NCBI GenBank assembly: GCA_002825515.1
Contig: PJET01000203.1
Location: 1 to 7,339, forward strand
From: Candidatus Thorarchaeota archaeon MP11T_1
Lineage (GTDB): Archaea; Asgardarchaeota; Thorarchaeia; Thorarchaeales; Thorarchaeaceae
DNA: 7,339 nucleotides
Direction: 5' to 3'
Within the stretch, counting starts at the first letter, position 1. Every line of letters starts with the position of its first letter. Below, piece by piece: positions 6,154 through 7,339 of this stretch. Position numbers and translations under genes: made by a program. Under the pieces are notes generated by a model. That model was not told the origin of the DNA. It saw only the letters and a list, made by a program, of their open reading frames with translations, and did not search any database.

Positions 6154-7339
6154 ATGGTTTCAATGAATGTATCAGAGAGATTTGTGACGATTGCTGGTGA
6201 AATTGGTGCGTTCACAGAAAGATTGACTGGTGTAAGTGTAGTTGATGCATATTTTGGTCCTAAAGAGCTAGATCCGAAAAAGATGAATGGAGAAAAATCT
6301 GCATCCGACCTTACCCATGAAATCCATGTTGTGTTTGATGCTGTGCGAGATGAGATTGAAGACCCACTACGTCTTGAATACATGATGGGTGAGTTGCATT
6401 CATTAAACATGGTTATTGATTGGTTGGATGGAACGGAGCTTTCTTACTCTGAACTTGTGGAAGGACTTTTTCATATTCCAATGAAGAAGTTCACTGAGGT
6501 TGAGATTGACAAGAGTATAGAGATTGTTAATGAGTTACTTGATGGTTTCCCTGGTGATGATCTTCACGACAAGATATCTAGATTTGGAAAAGAAGGTGAA
6601 ATTACTGGCGATGCCCTTCAGAGTCTACTTGAAAATGATTTGCAGCAACGTGCACTAGAAATAGGTCAAGAGTTCCGGGATAGAATTTTCACACTCATAG
6701 GTGCATCTGTACCTGACAAGGGTGTCCAATATGAAGCTGTCAGGAATCAGCCTTGGGGAGGGTATAATTGGTATCTTGGTGAATTCAAATCTTTGAATCA
6801 ATTCAATATAGACCGGAAGTTCAATAGAGATACCTTGCAGTCAACGATCTATCACGAGTATGAACATCATATTTCAAACCTATGGCGAGAGAAAGCATAT
6901 CTTAATACTGGTAATCTTGAGTTGTCTATTGTTCTCCTTCATACTGGTAGATGCGTCATCTCAGAAGGGACTGCTGATACTGCGAAAGAATTCCTTGGAG
7001 TTTCTGATGATGATCCTAGAATGATCGTATTGAGTGCACTGTATCCCCTCAGAAGGATGACTCAAATTAACGCAGCAATCCTTCTAAATGACGAAAGAAA
7101 ATCAGTGGAAGAAGCAATAGATTACCTACAATATAGAGGATATAGAACTCTAGAATCTGCAGAAGGGTCGATAGATTTCATTTCTCCAACAACCAAGGAC
7201 GGTACAATTAACTTCTTCGCACCCTACATATTCACTTACTTCATTGGACGTACAAATTATGTTCATCCTACTTATCTCAAGGCTGTGGAGAAGGACCTAC
7301 TCCCCGAATTCTTCAAAACTGTCTACATGAATCCTTATT
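6154..7339 (+). CDS. HExxH zinc metallopeptidase, DUF885/gluzincin-like (first 395 residues; continues past the right edge)
   Basis: The frame is open from a stop at 6130 to the window edge. It carries HEYEH at residues 234-238, the HExxH zinc site with Glu235 as the expected catalytic base, and SEGTAD with Glu271 as the probable third zinc ligand 33 residues later, which is the gluzincin arrangement. Ahead of it, QPWGGYNWYLG (199-209) and the N-x-D block resemble the substrate-cleft region of DUF885-like and M3/M32-like peptidases. There is no signal peptide, so a cytosolic oligopeptidase or carboxypeptidase is the likely role. The remaining length is probably short if it matches family size. 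ATG 6154 is chosen; ATG 6163 and TTG 6139 are alternatives, and no good ribosome binding site precedes any of them, so a short-leader or leaderless mRNA is possible. Confidence 0.87.
   Translation, partial: MVSMNVSERFVTIAGEIGAFTERLTGVSVVDAYFGPKELDPKKMNGEKSASDLTHEIHVVFDAVRDEIEDPLRLEYMMGELHSLNMVIDWLDGTELSYSELVEGLFHIPMKKFTEVEIDKSIEIVNELLDGFPGDDLHDKISRFGKEGEITGDALQSLLENDLQQRALEIGQEFRDRIFTLIGASVPDKGVQYEAVRNQPWGGYNWYLGEFKSLNQFNIDRKFNRDTLQSTIYHEYEHHISNLWREKAYLNTGNLELSIVLLHTGRCVISEGTADTAKEFLGVSDDDPRMIVLSALYPLRRMTQINAAILLNDERKSVEEAIDYLQYRGYRTLESAEGSIDFISPTTKDGTINFFAPYIFTYFIGRTNYVHPTYLKAVEKDLLPEFFKTVYMNPY

Overview
The window looks like a piece of an archaeal chromosome, most likely from an uncultivated lineage such as an Asgard (Thorarchaeia-like) genome. 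The support is indirect. Ribosome binding sites follow the archaeal GGAGGTGA pattern, starts include GTG and TTG, base composition is moderate, and there is a large exported membrane protein of DUF2207-like design with an N-x-S/T-rich outer domain. No rRNA, tRNA, CRISPR array, transposase or phage gene was seen. The lineage assignment is inference.

Layout, left to right. (1) At the left edge, on the minus strand, is the N-terminus of a fold-type III PLP enzyme of the D-threonine aldolase / D-serine dehydratase family; it is cut by the window. (2) Divergent from it is a DinB-fold protein with an intact three-histidine metal site. (3) Tail to tail with that, six bases away, is a radical SAM/SPASM enzyme with a PqqD-like N-terminal region. 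(4) Divergent from the radical SAM gene is a plus-strand set of three genes: an unrecognised 131-residue protein, a 710-residue single-pass membrane protein, and a calcineurin-type metallophosphoesterase. The last two are almost certainly co-translated, because the ribosome binding site of the phosphoesterase lies in the final codons of the membrane protein. (5) Convergent with that set is a small minus-strand exported or membrane-anchored protein with an OB-like beta domain. (6) Divergent from it is a HExxH zinc metallopeptidase that runs off the right edge.

The standout is the 710-residue membrane protein. From N to C it has a signal peptide, an outer beta-rich region with five N-glycosylation sequons, one membrane helix, a cytoplasmic DUF2207-like region, a Gly/Val segment with 11-residue periodicity that resembles lipid-binding amphipathic helices, and a tail of nine His-x-Ala-Cys units (11 Cys and 9 His in 43 residues). 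The repeat units differ almost only at synonymous third positions, so the protein sequence rather than the DNA seems to be conserved. The co-translated phosphoesterase is the best candidate for a functional partner. Together they could form a membrane-linked metal- or redox-responsive module that has not been described; this is a hypothesis.
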